The notes beneath the pieces are model-generated. The model had not been told where the DNA came from. It searched no databases and was given only the letters and a program-made list of their open reading frames with translations. A stretch of 64,000 nt of DNA. Source: Tridacna crocea. Taxonomy: Eukaryota; Mollusca; Bivalvia; Cardiida; Cardiidae. The stretch's first letter is position 1, and every line of letters starts with the position of its first letter. Shown piece after piece: positions 20,823 to 33,345 of this stretch. The DNA lies in assembly GCA_943736015.1 (NCBI GenBank), contig OX031072.1, positions 7,963,501-8,027,500 of the forward strand, read 5' to 3'. The position numbers and the translations under genes were made by a program.

Positions 20823-21046
20823 CCCTTTCCCAAGCAAGCCCTTGTTTTTACGTATCTGCAATACAAGTCTTTTGAAAACACTGTGGGAAAAGGAGAAATT
20901 GCTTGTAACGAGCAATTTCTCCTTTTCCCACAGTGTTCTCTGCCCATTTAGTGAACTTTCTGCCATTTTTATCAAATTTTAAATTGTGGTCTGCAAATTT
21001 CATGAGTTTGGAATAGTCTAAAATTTATCGTTTGGGAAAAGGTTAA
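20819..21046. mobile_element. piggyBac-like MITE sharing a TTAA with its neighbour
   Basis: TTAACCCTTTCCCAAGCAAG at the left, TTTGGGAAAAGGTTAA at the right. The core palindrome is of the AAATTGCTTGTAACGAGCAA type, unlike the adjoining copy. 228 bp. Confidence 0.85.
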
Positions 21047-21595
21047 AGACACACGCTCAGATGTCAGAGTGATGCAGAGTCATCCTGGCCCTCTTTTTTG
21101 TTGTTGCTCTGGCTTTACTCTGTTTCTCCCACAGCAGGTTAATTGATCTTTTTAATCTTGTATTCATTGATCTATAGAGAAGGGAGAGCTTATTTTTTAT
21201 TTGTTTTGTTTTATAACTGGCTTTTTGATGTTAAGTTTTGGTATCCACATGTCTTCAGGCATATCTTAGTACTCCTCTCGTGTATTAACAATGATGTCAA
21301 AAGGGAGTTTTAGTACACCAAAAAGCAATCTCTAGTTATTTGTTCTACTGGCTGAAGGTCAGCAGAGCCTATCTCATAGCACGATTTCTGTCAGAGGCTG
21401 CATCTGTGGTGGGATTTTCATGAAACTTACACAGTTTCGTTTTAATATCAATAGATTGAACACGATTTGGCTGAACACTATTTGCTAATTGTTAGGGAGA
21501 GTAGATCTAGCAATTTAAAGTTGAAAAATTTTCATTTCTTGTTTAAGCAAAGTCTGCACTTTTGATCCAGTTCTTTTGAAACTTACAAGATTTTT
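21047..21595. other. Gene-free stretch, decayed repeats
   Basis: No gene. Text such as TTCTACTGGCTGAAGGTCAG and TTTTCATGAAACTTACAC resembles units of the neighbouring tandem-unit elements, but no boundaries can be set. Confidence 0.3.
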
Positions 21596-22973
21596 AGCTC
21601 ACCTGAGCAATAAGTGCTCATGGTGAGCTTTTGTGATCGCCAAATGTTCGTCGTCCACACTTTCTTTAAAAACCTTCTCCTCCCAAACCACAGGGCCAAT
21701 CTTGATAAAACTTGGCAGGAATGTTCCCTGTATGAAGCTCTACCAAAGTTATTGAAGAGATTGAATTCCACACATTGAATAACTATGGTTGCCATGGCAA
21801 CCAAAAGAAAAAAAAATTGCAAAATCTTTGAAAATCTTCTTCTCTGAAACTAGAAGGTGTAGAGCTTTGATTTTTGGTATGTAGCATCTCCTAGTGGACC
21901 TCTACCAAAATCGTTCATATGATGCCCCTGGGGTCAAAACTGGCCCCGCCCTGGCATTCACAAATTTGACGCATAGGAACAAAGAAGGAAAACTTTATAA
22001 ATGTTTTTTTGTGAAAGTAGAAGGTGCAGAGCTTTGATATTTGGTTATTAGCATCTCCTGGTGCACCCCTACCAAGATTGTGTTAAGTAGCATCTCCTAG
22101 TGGACTGCTACAAAGTTTGTTTATATCATGTCCCTGGGCTTAAAACTTGCCCTGCCCGAAGGGTCACAAGTTAAGGAACAAAAACAGAAAACTTTAAAAT
22201 TTTTCTTGTCTGAAACTAGAAGGTGTAGAACTTTGATGTTTTATAACTAGCATCTCCTAGTTTACCTCTACTAAGTTTTTTCTTACGTTGCCCCTTGGGT
22301 CAAAACTGGCCCAGCCCCTGGGGTCACAAGTTTGAACAACCAAATAAAATAGGAAAACTTAAAAATTCTTCTTCTCTGAAAAAAGAAGGAGTAGTGCTTT
22401 GACATTTGGTATGTAGCATCTGCTAGTTGACCTCTTCCATGTTTCTTCAAATGATGTCCCTGGGGTCCAAACTGGCCCTGCCCTGTTGGTCACAAGTTTG
22501 AACATTGGAACAAAGACGGAAAACTTTGAAATTCTTCTGCTCTGAAACAAGATGGAAACTTGTCACAAGGGGGTCACACAAGTTCGAAAATAGGAACAAA
22601 GAAGGAAAACTTTAAAAAAAGAATTCTCTAAAACTGGAAGTCATAGAGCTTTGATATTTCATATGTAGCATCTTCTAGTGGACCTCTACCAAGTTTATTC
22701 ATACAATGCCCCTGGGGTCCAATCCAAACTGGCCCCGCCCTGGTGGTCACAAGTTTGAACATTGGAAAAAAGACGGACAACTTTGGAATTCTTCTGCTCT
22801 GAAACAAGATGGAAACTTTGTACGTGTGTTCCTTATGATAGTCTTTCTGTAACAACATTTTACCTTTTTTTCATTAAATGTCATGTCATTGAAAAAGGGG
22901 GCTTGGTGTATATTTTCAGTATGAACCAATAACTCATTCACTACAGGACAAAATGTAATTAAACTTCATCTTG

Positions 22974-23202
22974 ATGACCCTTTCCCAAACAATCCCTGGT
23001 TTTCATGACCCTGAGAAAGAAGCCCTCTGAAAATATTGTGGAAAAAGGAGAAAATGCTGGTAAGCAGCTCTTTCTCCTTTTCCCACAATGTTTTCTACCC
23101 TGCTGGTAACAAATTTCAATGTTTTAGTGAGGTTAATTTTGTCGTCTGCAAATGCTTTCAATTTTGACGTATCTAAAATTTTGTCATTTGGTAAAGGGTT
23201 AA
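22974..23202. mobile_element. piggyBac-like MITE with a paralogous empty site
   Basis: Left end CCCTTTCCCAAACAATCCC preceded by ATGA (mutated TTAA), right end GGTAAAGGG then TTAA. At the homologous point of the 40015-41883 element there is a single TTAA (41212-41215) between the same flanks (CATCTTG and CCAC.GACAATA). This directly demonstrates TTAA-targeted insertion. Confidence 0.92.
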
Positions 23203-23449
23203 GCCACAGACAATATGTATTTGATTTTATTTCATGAAACAACATGTTATCAAAACAGGGGACAAAATGTATAACTTCAATTGGACCAGTTACTGTCAGT
23301 TTGCCAATCCATCCACCTTGATGGATATCTTCTAAAGTCGTTGGCATTTACGAAACTTCAAACATGTCTTCCGTAGGATAGTCTTTTGATTCAGTTTTCT
23401 TGTGTAAGATGTGTCACGAAATGATGGGTTAACTTTCACATACTGGACT

Positions 23450-23535
23450 TGTTGAGCCCCGATAGATCAGTTTGTAATATTGTGAGCTGTAGGATCCCAG
23501 TTTGCGCTGGCTTGATTACTGTCTTGGCCAACATC
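23450..23535 (+). repeat. tRNA-like (SINE-derived) segment within the tandem-unit element
   Basis: GAGCCCCGATAGATCAGT and GTGAGCTGTAGGATCCCAG, then TTGATTACTG, resemble a decayed tRNA A-box/B-box pair. The same segment is at about 41468-41545 in the sister element, so it was present before they diverged. Confidence 0.35.
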
Positions 23536-23663
23536 TTTTGACATTTCATAAAAAGTTATTGAGACAAGTCTCATTTGTGTCTTGCCAATGAGGGAATGAT
23601 GTTTTAATCAGTCATTTGACCAACATTTTGACCAGGATATTAATGCTTGGCCTTCCAAGTTAA

Positions 23664-23750
23664 TTCAATCCCTTACCATACAATCCTGACTTTCAATGAC
23701 CCTGACGATGAAGGGTTGTGAAAGCATTTTGGGAAAAGAAAAAAATGCTT
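23664..23750. mobile_element. Old piggyBac-like MITE relic
   Basis: TCCCTTACCATACAATCCTG and TTTTGGGAAAAGAAAAAAAT are recognisable from the MITE family. The same relic occurs at 41681-41760, so this insertion predates the split of the two elements. Confidence 0.5.
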
Positions 23751-23884
23751 TTTGCAATTTTGCATGGGTACATACCCTGTCAGAATTATTTGCCTTGAAC
23801 TTTGATATTTGGTATTCATCTTCATTGTAGACCTTTACTGCTTAGTACTGAGGTGAGCGATATAGGACCATCATGGTCCTCATG

Positions 23885-26800
23885 TTTTAGTATTATCAAG
23901 ACATTGGCCCATGTTTAAGAATGAATAAATCCACCCATGAGGTAAGGAAAAGCAGCCATTTCATGACTTAATCTTTTTCACTCAACTCGGTCAATATGAG
24001 TGTCAACATTGCTCTGAAACTTGTAGGCATATTTTAACTCAACAAACACTGACACTCTATCAATTCGGATTTGATTCCAAACTGTTGGGATATAGAGAAA
24101 TCAAATTTATGTATTTAACTAATTGTTTAATTTACCATGCCAACTTTTTATGCTATCTAATGGTTCCAGTCATGGTGCACTCCAACACCTCCCCTCCACA
24201 CACACACCCTTTTGTGTGTGTGTTTTGCCTTTTTTTGCATCATGAATGGATATTTGCTATAAAATATACAAAATCACTGCCAGAAGAGCATATTGAACCC
24301 TTTAAGACTAGGTAATTTCAAATGATAGAAAAAATATATCGAGATCCAAAACTATAAAGAGAGCTGTTATTCAGACTCGGATTGTGCAGACTGTGAAACT
24401 TATTTATGAAAATGAGCTCTTACTACTTCTTTGAATTAATGGAGGAAAAAGTCACCTCATACATGTGATACATTTCTTGAATTGGTATCAACTTGAATTG
24501 AGATTTCATACTCGAATTTCAGTGAAAACACTGTTTCTAGGGGAAACCACTCAATTGCAAGCAAGGATAGTTAAAAAAAAAAAAGCAAATTTTATATGAG
24601 AAGCACAATTAAGGCATATTTCATTAGATTTTGGTTACTAGGTACGTTTTTAAGTAGCAGATAAATGTTCAGTTGACATTCATAGCCAATTTTACATAAA
24701 TTACCACTGACTTATTATTGATATTACTACTTAGTATAAATTTCAAACTTAGTTATTTAGGTAATCTGTTATAAGAGCTGTATGCCAAGATTCTTTAAAT
24801 GTTGTCATATTTACAGTGACTGATTTCAGGATAATGTATGTTCATGAAAATCTTAAATTGGAATGCCATTTTAGCTTAATGGAGCATCACGTATTGTGGC
24901 TGTTCACCGTCCATGGTGTCATACCTCAACAATTCCAAATATAGTCTACTCAAACATTTTTGACTAACAAAGCTGGAATGTATTGTAAGGCCATGGTAGA
25001 GCTGAAGAAAAAATGCAAGTTAAATAATAAAGTTCATGTAAAGAATTTGGCTTTGAGAGTGCACAAAAAAGAGAAAAAATACTTTTCCGATTGGCATTTA
25101 ACTTGGCATGAGTAATTAGTATCATAAAATTTGAAAAACTAAGACTGTTAGGGTCTTTGGTGCATATTGACATTATTTAGGGTTTGTTCAAACTTTTTGA
25201 GTTCATTATTCTCTGCATTACACAGGGCTTGAGGTTCTTCAACAAAACCTAGATTCTGGATATTTTGAATGCAGCATATCCTTGCAGTCCTTTATAAATC
25301 AGATTTTTAGATTGTATCTTGGGTATCAAATGGTGGTCTCGTCAGAGGTACATGTGCCAAGTTTTTACATAGTCATATAGGGATTTTTTTTTTTGGTCAA
25401 GGTGTGCTGCTTGAATTAACATGGCAGAGTCTTGATACTTTTGCATGTAGCATAATCATATTCTTTTACAAACTTTAAAGTTCAAGTTTGTCCCTAGATG
25501 AAAGATAAATCAGAACTGAGAGTCATGGTTACGTGATGTCTAGTATGAAACATCACCTTGTGGTCCCTATGAAGAAAACTTTTTTTTTCCTTGACATTGA
25601 AGGTGGTTCAACCCCATTGGACACATCGTGACAAAATTTTCAAGATCCAGAACAGGGCCAACAGCTCTTGTGTTTTCCATAGTGTTGTCAGATGTGTTTT
25701 ATTAAAGATGTTGAAATAGGAACTGGTGTAAAAGATATACATATTCCCAGGGTTCACATGCCGGTTTGAAAAGGTCTACATAGACCTACTTCCCAACTTG
25801 AAGGAAAATGGAACACTTCCACAAAGTATAATAAAAAAAAAATCATCTTGCAATGATGAAAGAGCAGCTAGAAAATAAGATGAAAACATGGTTATGAATG
25901 ACATGGATTTACATTAAAAAAAGTCTTCCTTTTGTTGGTTTGGAAAACCTGTAATCCCTTTAACTCTGAAATACCAAACTTCTCCATTGAAATCCTATAG
26001 TGCATTTGAAAGTCTGTATTTGTTGTAACAATTGAGTCGATGGAGAAATTTGTAGAGGTGTACAGATGTTTGGTCTTTTTGTCTAGCTATATTAAAGAGG
26101 GTACTGTTGCAGTGATATGGCTAAAATATTGTTGGAAGTGACATAAAACATTATTCCAACAAGCATATATCTTGCTGTTTGATATTTCATTTAGGAATTG
26201 GGCAGTTTGCTTTGTTACAAACCATTTCAGTAGCTACTATAAAGATCACAGTATGGAACCAAAGACACTTATCATACAATGGATTTACTGAGAAAACTTT
26301 ATTCTGTTTGATGAGGTGTGCCCTAGAAGATGTTTTATAGGGAACCTTTAATTCAACAGTCTATTGTTGTTTATCGTCGAAACCGCTTGATGACACAAGA
26401 AACATAGCTGAAACAAAGCCTAGTTTTTTTTTTTAATATTATAATTTTTTCTTACAGCATTTTCAGATCAGTTCTGTACATTTCCTTTGTGTATGTCAGA
26501 TGTAAAAGTTTACTCTTTATTACACAGGTTGTTGCATGCCAGGCAAAAAAATCTTTATACCTACCTACAAGTTGTCAAAATCTTTGTCATCATCAGATGT
26601 CATCTGTACTTTCAGAAAAGATGGAAACGGAAATTCCTAAATGATAGCCTGTCCATGCCTAAAGAAAGTGAAATTGAAACTCTAATTATGGGTAATGATC
26701 TAGCTTTTTAATGAAAAAAGCCTGTCTGATTGAGGTTGATAATTGATAGATCACAAATAAGTTAATTTGTTTGTTCAGCTTGAAACAGTTACCTTTACAC

Positions 26801-27570
26801 TGGGTCATTCAGTTCCCTTCATTCATGGATACCCATTTAGGGTGGAATTCTACTCCTGCTTATTAGTTGTAAATGCCTCTTTTTGTACATTAACCAGAAA
26901 TTACAACTATTGAAATAATTCCTTTTGTAAAAAAAAAAAAACATTATGACTGTGAGAGTAACTTGAAAATGTTTTGACTCCTTGCAAGATCAAGAAGTTT
27001 GGTAGGTTCAGTACAACATGCAGTCGTAAAATGATTTGACATAAACAAGGCATTTACATACAAAAGTATCAACAAACCCATTCCAAGAAAATATGTTTGA
27101 TTTAATGAAAAATCATCTACATTTCCCTAAACTGGTCTTCGGAAAAAAAGCATACATGATTTGAATTGAAGAGCTATTGTATGATCACACTTGTTAGTGA
27201 TACTAGTTTCCTTTCCTAGCAAGGTTGAAACTGTCATGAACATAGGTGCACAAGTTCCTATATGATAGCCTTAAAGCCATACATGAAGTTGATCAGTTGT
27301 CATTGAACAGTATCAGACTGAAGTATCATTTCTCTGTTCATTATTTTGGGCTATTGATGATCTGACTTGTGTGTGATATGAATGAACTTTGTGTCCATTT
27401 CAGTTTTGTGCTTCTTCATGTTTTTTTTTGTAAAAAAATAAGAAAAGACAAAAAAAATAGTATTTAACAAAAAAAGAATAATAAAATGAAATAAGCAGTG
27501 CTTAAAAAAAAAATAAATAAAAAATGAGTCAAACTGTCATTGCTGTTAAGTATTATAACTTTAAACCTAG
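23885..27570. other. Gene-free stretch with faint repeat relics
   Basis: No supported gene. TTTTAGCTTAATGGAGCATC at about 24870 and CTTGATACTTTTGCATGTAG at about 25430 look like very old tandem-unit element pieces. A short (CA)n/(GT)n pair sits at 24198-24222. The frame at 26487-26711 has an acceptor-like TACTTTCAG and a donor-like GGTAATG but no recognisable domain. Confidence 0.35.
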
Positions 27571-30529
27571 GATAAGTGAGACCGTTTCCTCTGTCTGTCT
27601 GCAGATGGAAAAATGAAGGTGTCAGCTGGAAGTCCATTTGTGTTGATGGAGGAATTTTAAGTTTTCTTAGACTGGTGTAGGATCGAAGCAACTTACTCTG
27701 AATAATTAAAATCATTTTAAATACATGAAATATTGTTGAATGTAATAGTATAGACCTAAATTATGTGTTCCCAGAATTTCTCCCAATCATTTGTTATGAA
27801 AACAAGCGAATCTTTAACAAAATGTGTGGATCAAAATTGTTGGGAAAAACAATAAAAAGATGAAATATGATTAAAACTTGTCAAATAACAGCTGTTAAGT
27901 TTTTAGGTTTTAGCCTGCGGCAAGTGAAATGTATTCCTCCAGCTGCAGATGAAAAATGAAGGTGTTAACTTGATGTCTTTCTGTGTTGATAGGAATTTTT
28001 CAGTTGTTCTCCAATCATTCAGGTTAAAGTAACCTATGCTGTTTAAGCCTTCTAGATGGTGTAAATGGAAAAGAGCAAATTTTTTGAATTTGCAAAATCA
28101 CAAAAAATTTTAACATCACAAAATTTCCATGTCACAAAAATGTCCTCTTGTACAGCATTTTTGAAAGCCAGGAGTTGTTACAACAGATTCCTGTGTTATG
28201 GTTGTAAAGGCTTGAAAAAGTGTACCGGGAAAGAAACCTAAATGGGACACACAAACTTGTACTGATGTATTATTAGTGGGTGTTTCTAGGCTATTCATGC
28301 ACAATGGGCCAAGTTATATCCGTCACTGAAGATTAATTTAGAATATATGATCCTCAGATCGTGAAAGAATTGATTGGAAAATTCATAGAAAACTGCTGTG
28401 AAGTTTTGTAGCTCTTAACTTGAGGCGATTAAACTTCTTTCCTCTATCTGCAGATGGCAAATGAAGGTGCAAACTTGATGTCTTGTCTGTGTTGATATAG
28501 GAATTAACAGTTTTCTTGAACTGGTAAGGGCAAAAACGGCTAATTTTGAGGTAAAGCAATCTGTTAAGCCCTTGGTCTGGTTGAAATTTCATAGTTTTAT
28601 TGGTGAATTTAAGTTGTTTACAAGAAATTTCTTGGAAAGATTCTTGGATAGTCTTTTACTTCTGATTTGTATGTATTTACACTACAAAAGAAAAATTTAA
28701 TGGATACATCAGGGAGAATCCCCTAACTGCGACCACAGTCTCTTGAACTATAGGGTGGATTAATGAGTAAGTTTCCATAGTTATGTTGTATGAATCACAA
28801 ATCAAATCATCTGTTGGACTTTGATAGGAAAAGTCATGTTATCGAAAAAGTTATTCCACTGTTTGGATACTTCTGATACAGCTATAGGTAATCTGATTTG
28901 TGTAGTATATTTAGAATTATCTCTTTTTTATTTCCATTTGATGCTGATACTAAAAGGAGATAAATAAATGAATTGGGATGGGGGGATGAAACCTGAAAAA
29001 AAGGCAAAAAAGATTCAACATGTTTCAAGTTTTTTGCTGTATTACTGGTGTCCAATTTAAAAATGCTTAACCTGAGGCGAGTGTATTATTTACTGTATCT
29101 GCAGATGGAAAATGAAAGTATCAGCTTCTTGTCTTTTTGTGTTGATATAGGAATTTTAAGTTCTCTGATAGTTTAAGCTCTGCAGAAGTGTTACTGTTTT
29201 TTTGTCTCATGTTTTAAACATACACCTTGATTTAGAGTTATCTAGCAAGGAAGAACTTGGCATACACACAGTAAAGTATTCTGTTAGTCAAATGTAACAT
29301 GAAACAGACCTCACTTATGTTTATACGGAATTTAAAGGTGCATGGAAAAGGAACCTAATGACTGTGTGCTCAGTAAATACAAATTTAAATAGGTTTCAAA
29401 TAATTCATTTAGTAATAATTTCTCTTGTCATTTTTTGCAATTCTTGATCCCATTCATTTGTACTCCTTAATAATCATCCTTTTTTTTTTCTTTCCATGTA
29501 ATGATACTGGAGAAAAATCAGAAAATATAATTGGAAAGAGAAAACTGATTTTTAAAGATAAAAAAGATTTTTTAATCACTTATTTAGTTTGCAACTCTGG
29601 ATAGTAGACCAGTGTTTTTTGTATCTGCAGATGGAAAAATGAAGGTGTGAACTTGACGTCCAGCTGTATTGATATAGGAATTGTTGGCATTCTTTGTCAG
29701 TTTAGGTAAAAGAGACGCCAAAGAAATGGCAAACTGTTATGTTAGGCATTTTTTGGGTTGAGATTTCATCTAAATGACATTTCATAGCTTTGTGGATGAT
29801 TTTAGATTATTTATTGTCTGATAAAAACTTGTGATCCCTCAAAAAAAAAAAATACTCAATGTTATTGCTACAAAGATCTCAAAATGACGAAAACCAAAAC
29901 AAAATATATATTTAAAAAAAGCTTTTGTTATAATCATTTCTATTTAGTTTTGTAGGCATAACCTTGGAAAAGTGAAATTGATTCCTCTATCTGCAGATGG
30001 AAAAATGAAGGTGTTAGCTTGATGTCTGTCTGTGTTGATGCAGGAGATTTCAATTGTGGTGGACCATTTATAACTGCTGATTCTGTTTAAGCCTTTTTGT
30101 TCACATTTGTGAGAGTAGTTTGTAATGTCATTACTGCAGTTTTCTAATTGTGTACTAGGATATTCTTCTTCCATGCAGACCATTTTGCATGTTGCATGTA
30201 AAATGATGATTCCCCAGTAGTATTACAAATACCCTTGTTTCTGAAAAAATGCTAACAATTTCTGATAATATTCCCCAACTAATTGTTAAAAACCCACTTC
30301 TGAAAGATTTTGTTTTTCATCTTCATTTTTTTAAATGTGATACAAGGATTTTTGTGTTTGCTTTGCACAAAGCATACTCCCCATTCATGTGTATGATCTT
30401 AAATGGGAAATATTGATATTACCCTGACAATATGTAATGAAAAATTTAAAAATAGATAAAGTTGTTACATTCTGTTACTAATAAAAGTAGCATTTTCTAC
30501 CAAAAATAGTGTAATATCAGTGTTGCATG

Positions 30530-30845
30530 AGGGCAGATATGGCGGGGCAACAGGCTGATATCTGATATCTTGACAGTTGACGAGATATTTATTCCAAATC
30601 TGTAGCAATAGAACACTCACTAGTAATCCAACATTCTCTGGAGGTCCATTTTGAAAGGTGCAATGTAGCTAGGTAACTAGAATATAAAATTCGGTATTTT
30701 CACTTGTCGTTAGGTTCGATTTACCTAGGTCACTAGAATGTGAAAATCAGTATTTTCACTTGTCATATCCTTGGAATATCGAAAAATATTTTCACTTCTA
30801 TTTCTCGATATCATACCGGAAAGCATGAAATATTTATTGGAATAC
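30530..30845. mobile_element. Interspersed repeat inserted in the array
   Basis: Shares TTTTCACTTCTATTTCTCG, ATATC.TACCGGAAAGCATG and the GTGAAAATCAGTATTTTCAC palindrome with 6120-6240. It helps explain the unusually long interval between core copies 6 and 7. Confidence 0.5.
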
Positions 30846-32229
30846 ATTTATTGAAAAAAATTGAAGTTGCAATGTCTTAGCTTGTAGGCTTGTATTTAGG
30901 AAAAGAGTTGGGTATGTCAAAATGTAATCATTATACCAATGTCAACAGATTGGACAGCAATTCTTTATCACATCAGACAATAATTTAAATATAGCTAAAA
31001 TGAAAGAAGTTGTCTTTGATAAGATGGAAAACACCATTTAAAATGCTGCCCTCTGCAAGATGCTAAACTATTGGTTAAGATCAAACTGCAGCATAAACAA
31101 AGTTACTAAGTATCTTAAAGAAAATACTCAAATTTATTAAGTTGACAGTAAGAACGTCAGTAAACAATCATTTGCTATTGCCTTTTTTTTAAAGTTCAAG
31201 AGCATATTAAATATATTTGGATAAATTTTCAAGAATTGTACAACTTTGTGACTATTTGAGGCATTTTCTTCACATTTGCACTCCAGGTATAGTTTAAAAA
31301 AAAATTATCCTCACCTTGACTCAATTAGTAAACAACTTTACATTGAATGCATAATATCAGAATTAATCACATGAAGCCAGTACTTTATAATATGTGTATG
31401 CCTTACAAAATGAAAGTGGTTAAAGCCCAAATACATAAGATATATGAGCAGGTGGTCACCTTAATACCTAAGATCTTTTAGAGAAGTTCAAGTGTACTTG
31501 TTCAATCACTTCTGACTTGGATCAGCCCCATACTTCCCCCAGAGTACCCTAAACTTGAACCAGTGAATAACTCAAATAATAAGCAACACATTGTCAATAT
31601 GAAATTAAACTGTTCTAAATTTGCAATTTAGGGCATTAATGGCCTGACTCAAAAAACTTATTCACCAAGCAATCAGTGCCTGCATCTTTGTTCTGAGTAA
31701 ACTCCTGATCATATACTAAACTTTTTTGACAGTGATACATTTGGCTCGATCCGATTCCTTGTGAGGACAAACTATTTAAAGGGGAGGAAGGTGGGGATTC
31801 GTCCTTCCTCAGTGTTGAAGCTTTTATCCCAAGGCATGTGAAATTGATTCCTCTATCTGCAGATGGAAAATGAAGGTGTTAACTTGATGTCTGTCTGTGT
31901 TGATATAGAAATTTTCATTTCTGCAATACCTACTTGGCTATTAAAAAATTGGGACTATTTCACGAATAATCTTAGATTCTGTGTTCAGATTTACAATTTC
32001 TTATGATTTTTTTCAAACCAATTAAAATTACTCTGACATTTTCCTAACAATTAGAAATTAAAAACTAGAAATATTGCAGGCAGATGAATAATCCCCTCTT
32101 GCCCCTTCGCACTGAAAGCACGCCCCTTTCCGAATCCGAAATGTAAATTAATACTGGACAAATGCTCAAAAAATACCAAAGACAATGTTATTGACTTGAG
32201 TCCTGTGATCTGTCTCTATTTATGGTTCA

Positions 32230-33345
32230 GACCTTGTATAAACTGAAACATTTGCTCTTGACAAAAAATATGTAACATCAATAACTAAATACAAAAGACA
32301 GATAATGGATCTTGTGCACTGCACTTGTCCTCATTGGGATCTATCTTTGTTTGAAGCATGAATTCTATAGCTATATAATGCTTTGCAATCTATGCTCTAG
32401 AAAAGAAAGCAACAACAACTAAGGGTAATTTATAACCAAAAATAATAATACAGAAAGACTTGTCCATCCTCCAAACTGCTTTACGCTGAAATTGATCTTT
32501 TTATATCTGAAAGGTTGAGTCAAACACCCAAAATGTAAAAGTAACAGAGGGCAATGTTCTAAACAAAATCTCATTTGTAAAATGACTAAAGGCAATACAC
32601 CTAAATAGAGTGAGGACAAAGTTATGATTGTTGAGATCTGCACATATCCACAATATTATCTATATGGAAATATGGTTCTTATTTGATGGCCGTATACTTT
32701 GGAATATAATATGACAAAAATCCAACGTGTAAAATAACAAAGGGCTATTACTCAAAAAAGAATAGTACAGCATTATGGATCTTGTGCTTTGCATGTGTAA
32801 AACCACCTCATCCCCATCCCCCCACGCCCCAAAAAGTTTGTCGGGGATATAAAAGCTGTTTTTTTTTTCCTTCATCCTTTCTTTTTCTTTTCTTTTTTAA
32901 AAGGGGGGGGGGGGGGAGAATAAAAATTCAGGAGGAGACAGGAAATAATAATAATGTTATGTTGTATGTTGCAGTCACTGCTGTTCTGTTTTGCAGTTAT
33001 CATTATAAGGCGAGTGAAACTGGTTCCTCTATCTGCAATTGGAAAATGAAGGTGTCGACCAGATGTCCTTCTATTATGATTAAGGGAATTTTAGGGTCAT
33101 GAAAACTTATTTTCATTTGGTTTTTGACAAATCTCTATGTGATCTATCTGTATTTGCAGTTTTGAGTCAGAAACTTGTCTATACTGGAATATATGCTCTG
33201 GACAAAAAATATGTAAAGTCAATAACTGTAAATACAAAGGACAGAGAATGGATCTCGTGTACTTTAATTGTCTTCAATAACATTTACCTTTATTAAAAGC
33301 ATGAATTCTGTAGCTGTAGCAATTTATGCTATGGGTAAGAAGGGC
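32230..33345 (+). repeat. ~950-bp tandem duplication inside the array
   Basis: The segment at 32233-32400 (GACAAAAAATATGTAA, AATGGATCTTGTG, AAGCATGAATTCTATAGC) recurs at 33178-33345 (GACAAAAAATATGTAA, AATGGATCTCGTG, AAGCATGAATTCTGTAGC). Segments with AAAATAACAAAGGGC near 32730 and 33458 extend the similarity. An (A/G)n run with eleven or more G sits at 32904-32917. Confidence 0.6.

Larger units (their letters stand above)
21596..23884 (+). mobile_element. Helitron-like (HINE-type) tandem-unit element, full length
   Basis: The 5' end follows a T tract and forms a hairpin (AGCTCACCTGAGCAATAAG, TGCTCATGGTGAGC). The body has about seven units of ~165 bp with the landmarks CCATGGCAACC, GAAGGTGTAGAGCTTTGATA, GTAGCATCTCCTAGTGGACC and GGGGTCAAAACTGGCCC. 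A ~900-bp unique tail follows, then the 3' hairpin GGACCATCATGGTCC and TCATG. No open reading frame is kept, so it is non-autonomous. It contains a piggyBac-like MITE (22974-23202), an older MITE relic at 23664 and a SINE-like stretch. The superfamily assignment (Helentron/HINE) is inferred from end structure and lack of target duplication in a sister element. Confidence 0.7.

Noticed and set aside
26487-26711. 74-codon + frame with splice-like edges (TACTTTCAG, GGTAATG)
   Set aside because: No recognisable domain, no second exon in phase, and composition like the surrounding AT-rich DNA.
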